Shown: positions 28,219-39,087, numbered from the stretch's first letter. The stretch is DNA of 64,000 nt from Chloroflexota bacterium (GCA_023382055.1 JAMCQN010000030.1:1-64000), one strand, 5' to 3'. Translations and numbers: made by a program. Notes: generated from the sequence alone by a model not told the origin.

Positions 28219-29691
28219 CTATTGCGGCGGCGGCGCATTCAACGCCGGCGCCTGTGCGGGTATCTGGCCGTTGTTGAAATACCCATATGCGGCTCGCGCG
28301 ATATCGTTGATGACCTGCGATGTATCGCTCCAGTTCAGGGTTGAGTTGCTGTGCAACATGACTGTCAGGATATACGCGCCGCCGGGCGATCGTACCAGCG
28401 CGGCGTCGCCGTGGTTGTTGGCGTCCCACGACTGGCGCTGAATAACCGTTGCGCCTGGGCTGCTGGCGGCTACCAGGATGTTGGCGTTGTTCTGGCCCAA
28501 CGTATTCAGCGCGAGCTCGCATTTGGCGGGCGTAAATTCGCCTTTGAAGGCCAGCATCAGCGCTCCGCCATTGTTGCGGCACTGCTCCAGCATCTCCAGC
28601 ATCACGCTGATTTCCGCGGGCGTCGATTGAGCAAGCGCATCCGGCGATGTACTGACATCAGTGCGCGAATTGCCGGGTGTGATGACCTGCAGCGGGGTGG
28701 AGGTCTGGTCGTAAGGTTGCGCCAGGAAGGTGCTGACCAGGCCCATGCGCTTCAGCATGTCGTTCAGTTGGCTGGCGCCGGCCTGCGCGTCGCCCTGACC
28801 GATAGCGCCGAGGAAATCATTCGCGCTTGCATTTGCGCCGGACGTGACCATCGCGCCCAGTTGCTGCACAGTTGGCGAGTCCGCTGTCGGGCTCAAGACG
28901 CGAATGGCATCGACGGCGATGGCTATCTTGAGCCATCCCTGCGCTGAAAAAGCCACATCGCTGTTCAGCGAGAACTCCTGCCCGGTTTTCAAATCTTTGA
29001 CAAAGACGCCGGCTGTGCCGCCGGGGAATTGAGCCAGGCGCTGTTTGATCAGATCGCCGAGTGAACTGATCGTGCGCGATCCAATTGGGATGGTATCCAC
29101 CGGCAGATCGACAAAGCGCGAGCTGCCTGACTGAAGCGCGTTCAGCAACAACTTTTCGCTCTCGCTTGTATTCAGCAGCACACCATTCCGTCCAGCCGTC
29201 AGCGAAAGGTCTTTCGCATTGGGTTGCGGCGGCGTAGGCTTACGGTCATATTGATTCGCCAATGTACTGAGGAACTGGTTGAGTTTATCGACCGAATACT
29301 GATAGGGGACGTTGATGTGCGTATCGGGCGAGTTGTGCAATACAAATTGCGGTAGTTTATCCAGTCCCTGCTGTCCTTTAATGATTTTGTCGAGTTGCAA
29401 CTGCAGGACGACGTCATTGACCTGGTAATCAATATCGGCAGGATGCATCTGAATGATAGAGGTTTGATAACGCAGTGCGACGGGGCTGAGCAAAAGACGG
29501 CTGGTGCGTGTGATTGCTTCGTTGATGCTGAGCGCGCTCACATCGATATCGCCGACATAGGTGCTGGCCGGCAGACGGTCGCGGGTGCTGAAAAACGAAA
29601 CAAAGATGCCAATCAGCACCACTGCGATGATGATACCCCCAAGGGTCAATGCGGTCCTGAGGGCTGTCTTTACTGTTAAGCGGCGCTTCAT
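28219..29691 (-). CDS. Class A beta-lactamase-fold protein with N-terminal VanW/YoaR-like domain; catalytic motifs degenerate
   Basis: N-terminal TM and PG_binding_4-like region; C-terminal VFVKDLKTGQEFSLNSDVAFSAQGWLKIAIAVDAI and HGDAALVRSPGGAYILTVML. SxxK, SDN and KTG positions are not conserved. Confidence 0.75.
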   Translation of the reverse strand: MKRRLTVKTALRTALTLGGIIIAVVLIGIFVSFFSTRDRLPASTYVGDIDVSALSINEAITRTSRLLLSPVALRYQTSIIQMHPADIDYQVNDVVLQLQLDKIIKGQQGLDKLPQFVLHNSPDTHINVPYQYSVDKLNQFLSTLANQYDRKPTPPQPNAKDLSLTAGRNGVLLNTSESEKLLLNALQSGSSRFVDLPVDTIPIGSRTISSLGDLIKQRLAQFPGGTAGVFVKDLKTGQEFSLNSDVAFSAQGWLKIAIAVDAIRVLSPTADSPTVQQLGAMVTSGANASANDFLGAIGQGDAQAGASQLNDMLKRMGLVSTFLAQPYDQTSTPLQVITPGNSRTDVSTSPDALAQSTPAEISVMLEMLEQCRNNGGALMLAFKGEFTPAKCELALNTLGQNNANILVAASSPGATVIQRQSWDANNHGDAALVRSPGGAYILTVMLHSNSTLNWSDTSQVINDIARAAYGYFNNGQIPAQAPALNAPPPQ

Positions 29692-29937
29692 AGAATAGGC
29701 GTGGGTGTTTCAACCCGGAGTGTTAAACCCGGCGTTTTATAGGCTGCAATATCACGGCAGCTATCCATAACTATACGTGTAATCATGTACTGAGATGATA
29801 ACCCAAGTTATTACCCAGGCTGTTCTGCCGAACGAGTTGTCCAGTCTTGCGTTAGAATCATGTCAATCGAAAGAAGGCGTAGCTACTGCTGATTACCGGC
29901 AAGAACCGGCTGCGCTTAGTGAGGAGCGCTTGAGATC

Positions 29938-30255
29938 ATGACAACACTACCGGAAGCTTTGCAGGGTATGATCGCACGGTTCAACCCCGCAAAAGCAAAA
30001 GGCATCAACGCAGTAATTCAGTTAAATGCGACCGGTGACGGCGGCGGGCAGTACTACACAACCGTGGTCAATAACAAAGCGACATTGACCGAGGGTGTCG
30101 CGCCGAACCCGACGGTTACCATCATCGTGGCTGCCAAAGACTGGATTGACATCATGGGCGGCCAACTGGACCCAACCCGCGCATTTATGGCGGGCAAGCT
30201 CAGGATCACAGGCGACCTGGGTTTGATGATGCGTTTCCAGAATATGTTTGGCTGA
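29938..30255 (+). CDS. SCP2 sterol-binding domain protein
   Basis: 105 aa; INAVIQLNATGDGGGQYYTTV..PTVTIIVAAKDWIDIMGGQLDPTRAFMAGKLRITGDLGLMMRF. Confidence 0.88.
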   Translation: MTTLPEALQGMIARFNPAKAKGINAVIQLNATGDGGGQYYTTVVNNKATLTEGVAPNPTVTIIVAAKDWIDIMGGQLDPTRAFMAGKLRITGDLGLMMRFQNMFG

Positions 30256-30277
30256 TATTTCACTGCAGACAGGTCTA

Positions 30278-31441
30278 ATGACCGAATTCGAGCGCATTTT
30301 ATCGGCGTGTGATGAGCTGGCGCGCCGGTTCTCTGAACGCGCCGATCAACATGATCGCGCTGGTTCATTCCCATTTGAAAACGCGGCGGATCTGCGCGCC
30401 GCTGGTTTGCCACGCCTGACAATCCCGCGCGTATATGGCGGCGATGGCGCTACCTTGAAGCAGATGGCGCTGGTACTTCAGCGCCTGGCGCATGGCGATG
30501 CCAGTACCGCTCTGGGACTGGCGATGCATGTGCACATCCTGGGTCAATTAACCGACAGCCGCGCGTGGCCCTCGGAAAAGGTTGAGGAGTTCTGTCGTGA
30601 AGTGGTGTCGCGCGGCTTACTGGTGAACAGCGCTGCCAGCGAACCCGATATGGGCAGTCCATCGCGCGGCGGAAACCCGTCCACCACAGCGACGCCGGTC
30701 GATGGCGGGTTTCGCATCAACGGCCGCAAAAGCTGGGTTACATTCGCGCCGGCTCTCGATTACGTGCTGACCAGCGCAACCATACAGTCCGATGCGGAAT
30801 TCCCTGACGTAGGTGTTTTCGCTGTTGATTCGCGGACGCCCGGCGTGCGCGTACTGAATAACTGGAGCGATGCGTTGAGCCTGCGCGCCAGCGGCAGCAG
30901 CGAGGTGGTGTTCAGCGACGTGTTCGTGCCGGCGCGCTGGCATGTGGAGACGCGCCGCCGCAACGAACAACCGCGCGGCCCCATGCTCCCGCCCGCCTGG
31001 AGCGCCTGTGCATTTGCAGCAGTCTATCTCGGCATCGGCGAGGCTGCGCTTGAGCAATTTGTGGCATATGCTAAACAGCGCGTGCCCACAGCGCTGGGAA
31101 AGCCCATCACCGAATTGCCGCAAACCCGGCGCGCGATCGGCCAAATGGATCTCACGCTGCGCGCTGCTCGAACGGTGCTCTATTCCACTGCAGAACAATG
31201 GCACGAGCGCCCCGAACAGCGCCACCGTATGACGGCAGAATTCGCTGCGGCCAAGTTCCTGTGCACCAACGCTGCTGTGACAGTGACGGAACTGGCATTG
31301 CGGTCGGCAGGCGCTAATGGACTGGATCGCAAATTGCCTCTGGAACGTTTCTTCCGTGACGCGCGCGCCGGTCTATTGCATCCACCGCAGGACGATCTGG
31401 CGCTTGAGATCATGGGCAGGCAAGTCATTGATGCCGGTTGA
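30278..31441 (+). CDS. Acyl-CoA dehydrogenase family protein
   Basis: GLPRLTIPRVYGGDGATLKQMALVLQRLAHGDASTALGLAMH, INGRKSWVTFAPALDY. Start trimmed from 30248 to ATG 30278 (MTEFERIL). Confidence 0.9.
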   Translation: MTEFERILSACDELARRFSERADQHDRAGSFPFENAADLRAAGLPRLTIPRVYGGDGATLKQMALVLQRLAHGDASTALGLAMHVHILGQLTDSRAWPSEKVEEFCREVVSRGLLVNSAASEPDMGSPSRGGNPSTTATPVDGGFRINGRKSWVTFAPALDYVLTSATIQSDAEFPDVGVFAVDSRTPGVRVLNNWSDALSLRASGSSEVVFSDVFVPARWHVETRRRNEQPRGPMLPPAWSACAFAAVYLGIGEAALEQFVAYAKQRVPTALGKPITELPQTRRAIGQMDLTLRAARTVLYSTAEQWHERPEQRHRMTAEFAAAKFLCTNAAVTVTELALRSAGANGLDRKLPLERFFRDARAGLLHPPQDDLALEIMGRQVIDAG

Positions 31442-31444
31442 ACC

Positions 31445-32272
31445 ATGGGTGAACTGACTCGTAAAGAGGTGATTCAGCTCCTCGCAGTCGCCAGCGGCGA
31501 TGATGCAGGCGTGCGGCTCTCGGGCGTTGACCTGAGCGACCTTGATATGCGCGGCCTGTGTTTCAGACGCGCTGACCTGCGCATGGCCAACATGAGCGGC
31601 GCATTATTAAACCGGGCAGACTTGCGCCGGGCCGATCTTGCCGGTGCGAATCTGTCGCGCGCAATCCTCAACGAGTCGGATTTATCCGGGGCGAACCTGG
31701 CCGGCGCGGTGCTTCACGATGCGCGTCTCGTGAAGGTCGGCATGCGCGAAGCGCAGCTCAACGCAATTGATGCGGCGGGCGCTGATCTGCACGACGCCGA
31801 TTTGACGGATGCGCGGCTGAACCTGGCGGACCTGAGCAGCGCAGATTTGAGCCGGGCGATCCTGACTCGCGCCCGTCTGAACAAAGCACAACTGGGCGGC
31901 GCGGACCTGGTCGATGCGCGGCTGCAAAATGCTGACCTGGCTGAGGCCAACCTGGATCTGGCTAACTGCACGCGCGCGAATCTCAACCATGCATATCTGC
32001 AGCGCGCCAGCTTTATCGAGGCAATCCTGGCGTGGTGCAACCTGCGCGACGCCAACCTGTCGGAAGCGATTCTTCTGCGGGCTGATATGACAAGCGCTGA
32101 TTGCAGCCGCGCCATCCTGCGCGCGGCGCAGATGCGCGGCGTGATTCTGCGGGAAACAAACCTGAGTGAAGCCACATTGCGCGATGCGCAGGTCGAGGAT
32201 AGTGCGCTTGCATATGCGATGCTGTCTGCCACCATCATGCCAGGCGGGAATACGTCGCTGGACGGCTCGTGA
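31445..32272 (+). CDS. Pentapeptide repeat protein
   Basis: Tandem A(D/N)LxX repeats across the protein (DLRMANMSGALLNRADLRRADLAGANLSRA...). Confidence 0.92.
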   Translation: MGELTRKEVIQLLAVASGDDAGVRLSGVDLSDLDMRGLCFRRADLRMANMSGALLNRADLRRADLAGANLSRAILNESDLSGANLAGAVLHDARLVKVGMREAQLNAIDAAGADLHDADLTDARLNLADLSSADLSRAILTRARLNKAQLGGADLVDARLQNADLAEANLDLANCTRANLNHAYLQRASFIEAILAWCNLRDANLSEAILLRADMTSADCSRAILRAAQMRGVILRETNLSEATLRDAQVEDSALAYAMLSATIMPGGNTSLDGS

Positions 32273-32291
32273 TGCGAAAAATAGCGTTAGT

Positions 32292-32320
32292 TTGGCAAAA
32301 TCAGCCGAATATGTTACATT
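32292..32320 (+). promoter_or_regulatory. Candidate sigma-70 type promoter for the RRM gene leader
   Basis: TTGGCA - 17 nt - TACATT. Confidence 0.5.
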
Positions 32321-32324
32321 ACGC

Positions 32325-32657
32325 CTACAGGAGAGGGTGCCGGACAAGTCTGTGAAAGTGATTGTTTCGATCTCCGCAGGTAAGGGGCCGAATCGCGCTC
32401 GTTGCGGCGAGTCTGATGTCATGCTTCTCGCGCCAGAACGCAGAGGTGTGGGCGAAGCCCCGGTAGTGGTCCGAACGTCACTGGGGTAGCACATCCATTT
32501 CAGCTACCCACACGGCAAAAGGAGGATGGTTCGAGTAAGAGTCACGACATCGATAGTACTATCGCACGCGTCGAGCTAGTTTCTCGCCAGGCGACTGGCT
32601 GTTTGTACCAGAACTTCGTTCCATATTCACGTTCCATATACGGAGAGAGAAAGAACC
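32325..32657 (+). promoter_or_regulatory. Putative long structured 5' leader of the RRM protein gene
   Basis: ~330 nt non-coding; GTGTGGG (32446-32452)/CCCACAC (32507-32513) and GGGTAGC (32484-32490)/GCTACCC (32503-32509) are mutually exclusive pairings; hairpin AGTGGT-CCGAAC-GTCACT at 32465-32482. Confidence 0.5.
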
Positions 32658-33005
32658 ATGCCAAGCAGACTGTATGTTGGCAATTTGTCGTATTCCACTA
32701 CCGAGGATTCACTGCGCCAGTTCTTTACAACGGCGGGTGAAGTCAAGACGGCTGAGGTCGTTATGGACCGCCAGACGAACCGCTCGAAGGGATTTGCATT
32801 CGTTGAGATGATGACGGATGATGGCGCCCAGAAGGCCATTGCTACGCTGAATGGCAAGACGCTGGATTCACGTCAGCTACGCATCGACATCGCCAAACCC
32901 AAGGAGCAGCGCGCACGGGTCGGCGGCGCCGGTGGCTACAACGGTGGTGGCGAGCGCAATCGTTATAGCGGTGGGCGCAGCAACCGCGACGAGTACGAGG
33001 ACTAA
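32658..33005 (+). CDS. RRM-domain RNA-binding protein with Gly/Arg/Asn-rich tail
   Basis: RLYVGNLSYSTTEDSLRQFF (RNP2), SKGFAFVEM (RNP1), tail GGAGGYNGGGERNRYSGGRSNRDEYED. Confidence 0.96.
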   Translation: MPSRLYVGNLSYSTTEDSLRQFFTTAGEVKTAEVVMDRQTNRSKGFAFVEMMTDDGAQKAIATLNGKTLDSRQLRIDIAKPKEQRARVGGAGGYNGGGERNRYSGGRSNRDEYED

Positions 33006-33080
33006 TACAATCTCAACCAAGTAAGCCTTTGTATGCCTGAACTCCGGGGAGGGTATACGACTACTTACCGGCACATCCTG

Positions 33081-33109
33081 GGGGCGCACAACAAGTGCGC
33101 CCCTTTTTT
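33081..33109 (+). terminator. Rho-independent terminator after the RRM gene
   Basis: GGGGCGCAC-AACAA-GTGCGCCCC-TTTTTT. Confidence 0.95.
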
Positions 33110-33117
33110 ATCAGCCT

Positions 33118-33792
33118 TTATTCCTCGCGCAGCACGTACCCCACCCCCCGCACGGTGTGTATCAGCCGCGGTTCATTACTGGCTTCTGTTTTCTGTCGCA
33201 GATAGCGCACATATACTTCTAGCACGTTGCTTTCACCGCCGAAGTCGTAACCCCACACCCGGTCCAGAATCTGTTCGCGCGTTAATACCTGGCGCGGGTT
33301 GCGTATCAGATATTCCAGCAGGTCATATTCCTTGGCGGTCAGTTCAAACGTCCTGTCACTGCGCTTGGCCAGGCGTGTGCCGGTGTCGAGTTGCAGATCG
33401 GCATAACGCAGGATCTCGGGCTTTGAACTCGGCGCGGCTCGTCGCAACAGCGCATGGATACGCGCCAGTAATTCCGGGAAGGCAAATGGTTTCACCAGGT
33501 AATCGTCTGCGCCTGTCTCAAGCCCGATGACGCGGTCTGAAACCGAATCTTTTGCCGTGAGCATTAAAATGGGAACGTTACTGGCGGAGCGCAATCTGCG
33601 GCAGACCTCCAATCCATCCATCCCGGGCATCATCCAATCGAGAACCACCAGATCCGGCGGGTTGTCACGCGCTGCTGCAAGACCACTCGCGCCATCCGCT
33701 GCAGCGGTCACTTTGTAATTTTCGTAAGCCAAACCGCGCCGCAGCAAGTCCCGGATCGCAGAATCATCTTCGATAATCAGAATATGTTCCAT
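33118..33792 (-). CDS. OmpR/PhoB-family response regulator
   Basis: [72 protein letters not shown]. Start trimmed to 33792. Confidence 0.95.
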   Translation of the reverse strand: MEHILIIEDDSAIRDLLRRGLAYENYKVTAAADGASGLAAARDNPPDLVVLDWMMPGMDGLEVCRRLRSASNVPILMLTAKDSVSDRVIGLETGADDYLVKPFAFPELLARIHALLRRAAPSSKPEILRYADLQLDTGTRLAKRSDRTFELTAKEYDLLEYLIRNPRQVLTREQILDRVWGYDFGGESNVLEVYVRYLRQKTEASNEPRLIHTVRGVGYVLREE

Positions 33793-34100
33793 GTTCGCAA
33801 CTCCGCAATCCAAATTCACTCGGGTTTTCCAGCGCCGATGCCGACTGCATCGATGGAAGTAACCTCCGTGTCCCATAACAGGCTGCGCGCCGAACCAAGT
33901 TCCGGTGGCGCGCTCTGCCCCCATTCATTGTAATGTACCAACACCGCGAAAGTTTACGCTGGCTACTCGTCCAGTCTATTTTATTCCGCCGGGCATGCGT
34001 GCGGCAGCAGATTATCCTTCATCATAACCGGCGTAGCGGCGGTGTGTCCATGGTTGTCACGGTATCCAGCGCATTCCTGGGGCGGCAGGGGGTATGGATT

Positions 34101-34949
34101 TTAATGCGCAGCAAGCGCTGCATAATAGTAGACGATAACGCCTGCCCATAACAGCGAGTCGATGCGATCAAAGGCGCCACCGTGTCCGGCGATGAGGTTT
34201 CCTGAATCCTTGGCGCCGGCCTGCCGTTTAAACATGGATTCGATCAGGTCGCCCAGCGTGCCCAGCGCGCCGACCAGCCCTGCCGCGACAATGCAACTGG
34301 CCATCCCCAGTGGTGAGATAAGCCCGATAGCCACGCCGCCCAGCAGGGCGCCAACGATACCGCCTATGTAGCCTTCCCAGGTTTTCTTCGGGCTCAGCAC
34401 CGGCGCCAGTTTGTGCCGGCCGAGGCGTCTGCCGACGTAGTACGCGCAACTGTCAGCCAGCCATGTGACGCCGATAGCGATCACCAGCCACCATAAGCCG
34501 TTGTTCAGCATGCGTACGGCTGCCAGCAGCCCGCCTGTCCAGCCGAGATAGGCGCTGCCGGCCAGGCTGATGGCCCAGTCTGCGATGGGTTTCCCTACGC
34601 GATGGCGCATCTGGAACGCGAGAGATACCAAGATCAATGTTGTTGCTGCCACGGGCAACAACGGAAGTGAAGGGAATCGCGCTGCAGCGAATGCGAGTGC
34701 CAGGCTTGCTAAACTGAATGCAAGTGAAGGGCTGAAACCGCTCACTCGCATCAGGCGAATCATTTCAACCGTCGCGGCGCCTGCGGCCAGGAACACCAGA
34801 CCGGTAAACCACGGATCGCCAGCCAGGGCAGCGGATACGGTTATAGCGCCGATAAATACGGCGCTGATAGCGCGCGTGCGAAAGGGGTGTTGATCGATGT
34901 CGGCGATGCGCGATGCAGATTGCGATGTCTCGCCGGGATTCCGTTGCAT
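34101..34949 (-). CDS. cdsA: Phosphatidate cytidylyltransferase
   Basis: DSCAYYVGRRLGRHKLAPVLSPKKTWEGYIGG, GDLIESMFKRQAGAKDSGNLIAGHGGAFDRIDSLL. Confidence 0.96.
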   Translation of the reverse strand: MQRNPGETSQSASRIADIDQHPFRTRAISAVFIGAITVSAALAGDPWFTGLVFLAAGAATVEMIRLMRVSGFSPSLAFSLASLALAFAAARFPSLPLLPVAATTLILVSLAFQMRHRVGKPIADWAISLAGSAYLGWTGGLLAAVRMLNNGLWWLVIAIGVTWLADSCAYYVGRRLGRHKLAPVLSPKKTWEGYIGGIVGALLGGVAIGLISPLGMASCIVAAGLVGALGTLGDLIESMFKRQAGAKDSGNLIAGHGGAFDRIDSLLWAGVIVYYYAALAAH

Positions 34950-34964
34950 TGGCTGCCTGATGGG

Positions 34965-35723
34965 CTATCTGGTTACGCCGCCAAAGCGTCGATCGCGTTT
35001 TTTAAAGTACTCTATGGCCTTCTTTAACTCGTTTTCGTCAAAATCAGGCCAATAAACATCCGTTACGTAATACTCAGAGTAGGCGCTCTGCCAGATCAGG
35101 AAATTGCTGGTGCGATACTCGCCGCTGGTGCGTATGATCAGGTCCGGGTCGGGCAATCCGCACGTATAGAGGTAGCGGCTGATGGTGTCTTCGTCGATAA
35201 AGTCCGGGTGCAGCCCTGCAGCGAGCATCGCCTTGACCGCATCGACAATCTCAGCCCTGCCGCCATAATTCAAGGCGACATTCAGGATCAGCCGCTCGTT
35301 CAGCCTGGTTCGCTCGACAGCGAACCTGATCTTCTCCTGCAACCCGACCGGCACGCGGTCCATCCGTCCGATGTGGCGCACCTGAACGCCGTTGCGATGA
35401 AGCTCGTCCAGTTCGCGCTCGATGACTGTCTCCAGTATCCGCATGATCCCGTTGACTTCGTCCTCCGGCCTGCGCCAGTTTTCGGTGGAAAATGCATACA
35501 GCGTGAGTATTTTCACGCCCTGATCTACACAGGCGCGCAGGATGCGGCGCAGGTTGTTCGTTCCGGCCTGGTGGCCTGCAACGCGGGGCAGGTTGCGTTT
35601 ACGCGCCCAGCGACCGTTACCATCCATGATGATAGCGACATGATTGGGCGATCGCTCATTGCTCGCAGTCATAGCGCGGTCGCCCGAGACAGATTGGTCA
35701 TAAGCCGCAACAGGCGTAGTCAT
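34965..35723 (-). CDS. uppS: Isoprenyl (undecaprenyl diphosphate) synthase
   Basis: [67 protein letters not shown]. Start may be 35672. Confidence 0.96.
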   Translation of the reverse strand: MTTPVAAYDQSVSGDRAMTASNERSPNHVAIIMDGNGRWARKRNLPRVAGHQAGTNNLRRILRACVDQGVKILTLYAFSTENWRRPEDEVNGIMRILETVIERELDELHRNGVQVRHIGRMDRVPVGLQEKIRFAVERTRLNERLILNVALNYGGRAEIVDAVKAMLAAGLHPDFIDEDTISRYLYTCGLPDPDLIIRTSGEYRTSNFLIWQSAYSEYYVTDVYWPDFDENELKKAIEYFKKRDRRFGGVTR

Positions 35724-35774
35724 ATGCGTATAAACCAGATCCGTGAGAAATGTGGTAGTGCACCTTACGGGCGA

Positions 35775-36341
35775 CTACATCTCCAGAATTTCCTTTTCCT
35801 TTCGGTTCCCAAGCTCATCAGCTTTGGTGGTATAGCGATGGATCATGTTCTCAAGATCCTGTTTTGCTCGCTTATGTTCGTCCTCGCTGATCAGTTTCTT
35901 GTCTTCAAGCTTCTTGAATTTCTCCAGAGTTTCGTGGCGATGAACGCGCAGAGCCACTTTGGCCTCTTCGACGCGCCTACTCACCATTTTAGCAAGTTCC
36001 TTGCGGCGGTCCTGGGTGAGTGGGGGGATATTCAGCCTGACTACCTTGCCGTCATTATTCGGTGTGAGCCGAAGATCCGATGCCTGGATGGCCTTTTCGA
36101 TCAGCTTCAACGCCCCGGGGTCAAACGGACGGATCATTATGATTTGCGCTTCTGGAATAGTGATGGTCGCCAATTGCTGCATGGGCACATCGGTTCCATG
36201 GTAGTCAACCATCAACTTCTCCACCAGGTGAGGTGACGCACGGCCAGTGCGATAGGACTGGAAATCCATTCCCATTGCGTCAATGGATTTCTGCATGTCT
36301 TTGTCCGTCTCTGCTGTGATGCGCTTAATATCATCTGCCAT
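35775..36341 (-). CDS. frr: Ribosome recycling factor
   Basis: RTGRASPHLVEKLMVDYHGTDVPMQQLATI, LNIPPLTQDRRKELAKMV. Confidence 0.97.
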   Translation of the reverse strand: MADDIKRITAETDKDMQKSIDAMGMDFQSYRTGRASPHLVEKLMVDYHGTDVPMQQLATITIPEAQIIMIRPFDPGALKLIEKAIQASDLRLTPNNDGKVVRLNIPPLTQDRRKELAKMVSRRVEEAKVALRVHRHETLEKFKKLEDKKLISEDEHKRAKQDLENMIHRYTTKADELGNRKEKEILEM

Positions 36342-36520
36342 GGGTTATATTCTCCAAATCGTAGGTGCGGAGTTCTACCTGCTCCCGCAAGGTACCTGTC
36401 AAATACTATCATACAGGTGACTGGCAGCTTTTGCCACTCGCCTACGGGGGGTAACAACCAATAAGTGCACGCACTATGGGCTGTCTGCTAACACGCAGGC
36501 GATCCAATTGCCAGCCTTGG

Positions 36521-37306
<786 letters not shown>

Positions 37307-37900
37307 TTATTGTCCGCCGATTTCATACCTGACAAATCTACGGACGACGACGTTTTCACCGATTTTGGCCACAGCATTCCTGATCAAGTCACTCACTTTG
37401 ACCTTATCGTCCTTTACGAACTGCTGTTCCAGAAGACATACCTCCTGGTAGTATTTATCCATTCGTCCCGCGGCAATGCGTTCTGCGATGTCAGGCTTTT
37501 TGCCTTCACTGACCGCTTCCTGCTTGTACTGCTCGGTCTTGGCCGCAATAACGCTTTCCGGCACATCGTCTTTTTTGATGTACTCCGGCGCAGTCGACGC
37601 AATCTGCAGGGCGAGATCATGCGCCAGCGCCTTGAATTCCGGCGTGCGCGCTACAAAGTCGGTTTCGCAGTTCACTTCGACCAGCACGGCCATGCGTCCG
37701 CCCATGTGCGAGTATGCCTCGATGATGCCGTCATGAGCTTCGCGCGATGCTTTCTTGGCGGCTGAGGCCAGCCCTTTCTCGCGCAACCATGCAGCCGCTT
37801 TTTCGATGTCGCCGTTATGAGCGTCCAGCGCCTTTTTGCAATCCAGAACACCGGCAGCGGTCTGCTCTCGTAAAATTCGGATCTGCTCCGAAGTTGCCAT
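37307..37900 (-). CDS. tsf: Elongation factor Ts
   Basis: LREQTAAGVLDCKKALDAHNGDIEKAAAWLREKGLASAAKKASREA, VEVNCETDFVART. Confidence 0.97.
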   Translation of the reverse strand: MATSEQIRILREQTAAGVLDCKKALDAHNGDIEKAAAWLREKGLASAAKKASREAHDGIIEAYSHMGGRMAVLVEVNCETDFVARTPEFKALAHDLALQIASTAPEYIKKDDVPESVIAAKTEQYKQEAVSEGKKPDIAERIAAGRMDKYYQEVCLLEQQFVKDDKVKVSDLIRNAVAKIGENVVVRRFVRYEIGGQ

Positions 37901-37902
37901 TT

Positions 37903-38754
37903 TTACGCTCCTTCCACATCATCGGTGCCGGGATCGAATGACCGCAACACCGAATCGTCTTCAACTCTCAGTTCCCCGGTGCGGATCTTTGCCAGTGTTT
38001 CCTCGCCCAGTTGCTGCCGATCTTCTACCGGCGTCGCTTCACCCGCTTCGCCGGTTACATCGGAGCCCTTGCGCAGCGCCAGACCTTCCAGCGCCGCGTT
38101 TGCCATGGCTTCCACGATCAATTTGATGGCGCGAATCGCGTCGTCGTTGGCCGGAATCACGTAATCGACGCCATCGGGGTCGCAATTCGTATCGACCATC
38201 GCGATGACGGGGATGTTGAGTTTGTTGGCTTCCTTGATTGCGTTGGCCTCGCGGCTTACGTCGACGATGAACAGGGCATCCGGCAGTCTGCGCAGGATTT
38301 TGATGCCGCCCATGCGGCGGTTGAGTTTGTCAATGTCGCGCGTGCGCAGCAATGCCTCTTTCTTGGTGAAGCGGTCAAACTCACCGCGCTCTTTCATCCC
38401 CTCAAGCTCCATCATGCGATCGAGACGCGACTTGATCGTGCGCCAGTTGGTGAGGGTGCCGCCCAGGAATCGCTCGGTAATATAAGGCTGGCCGGCGCGC
38501 GTGCTCTGTAACGCAATCGGCTCCTGCGCCTGCCGCTTCGTGCCAATAAACAGGACCGTGCCGCCCTTCAGCACGATTTCGCGGATCAGGTTGGCTGCCG
38601 TGTCGATGGCGGTGATCGTCTGTTGTAGATCGATAATATGGACGCCGTTACGCTCGGTGAAGATGTACGGCTTCATCTTGGGATTCCAGCGCTTCGTGCG
38701 GTGACCGAAGTGCACACCTGTCTCCAGGAGCGCCTTCATGGGTACTGCGGGCAT
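37903..38754 (-). CDS. rpsB: 30S ribosomal protein S2
   Basis: MKALLETGVHFGHRTKRWNPKMKPYIFTERNGVHIIDLQQT, YITERFLGGTLTNWRTI. Confidence 0.97.
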   Translation of the reverse strand: MPAVPMKALLETGVHFGHRTKRWNPKMKPYIFTERNGVHIIDLQQTITAIDTAANLIREIVLKGGTVLFIGTKRQAQEPIALQSTRAGQPYITERFLGGTLTNWRTIKSRLDRMMELEGMKERGEFDRFTKKEALLRTRDIDKLNRRMGGIKILRRLPDALFIVDVSREANAIKEANKLNIPVIAMVDTNCDPDGVDYVIPANDDAIRAIKLIVEAMANAALEGLALRKGSDVTGEAGEATPVEDRQQLGEETLAKIRTGELRVEDDSVLRSFDPGTDDVEGA

Positions 38755-38963
38755 ATTCTTTTTCTCCTTAATCAACCTCTGCGTTTGTCATCTAAACTGC
38801 AGATTGCGAAGCGGTTGTAAATTTGCCTCACAACAGGTGCGCAGTCCATCAAAACGCATGTGAATTTACGTAGCTGTTAAGCCGGGCGTGATTTTACCAC
38901 ATTGCGCTCCTCTCCGTGTAACCGAGCGCCTTCGGCAGCAATTCTAAATATGGCTGAGGGATG

Positions 38964-38986
38964 GCCTGTGGTTTGAAACCACAGGC
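38964..38986. repeat. Perfect hairpin, 11-bp arms
   Basis: GCCTGTGGTTT-G-AAACCACAGGC. Confidence 0.85.
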
Positions 38987-38997
38987 TGGCAAAAGCG

Positions 38998-39045
38998 AAC
39001 CGGCCAAGGCGTGTTAACCGCGCGGCCAACCGGCCTTGGCCGGTT
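38998..39045. repeat. Inverted repeat, perfect 13-bp arms
   Basis: AACCGGCCAAGGC ... GCCTTGGCCGGTT with 22-nt spacer. Confidence 0.85.
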
Positions 39046-39087
39046 TCGTCTGTGTCAAGCGCCGGATTCATCCGGTGGGGGTGATGT

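Noticed and set aside
31445-32272. Tandem DNA repeats within the pentapeptide gene
   Set aside because: Repeat signal is the protein-level pentapeptide periodicity, not a CRISPR or satellite array.
32166-32489. 107-aa plus-strand ORF overlapping the pentapeptide gene end and rbp leader
   Set aside because: Out of frame with the pentapeptide gene, unlike any family, and crosses the candidate promoter.
32526-32579. 17-codon leader peptide ORF (MVRVRVTTSIVLSHASS) in the rbp leader
   Set aside because: ATG directly abuts GGAGG with no spacing, so initiation is unlikely; kept only as a comment in the leader finding.
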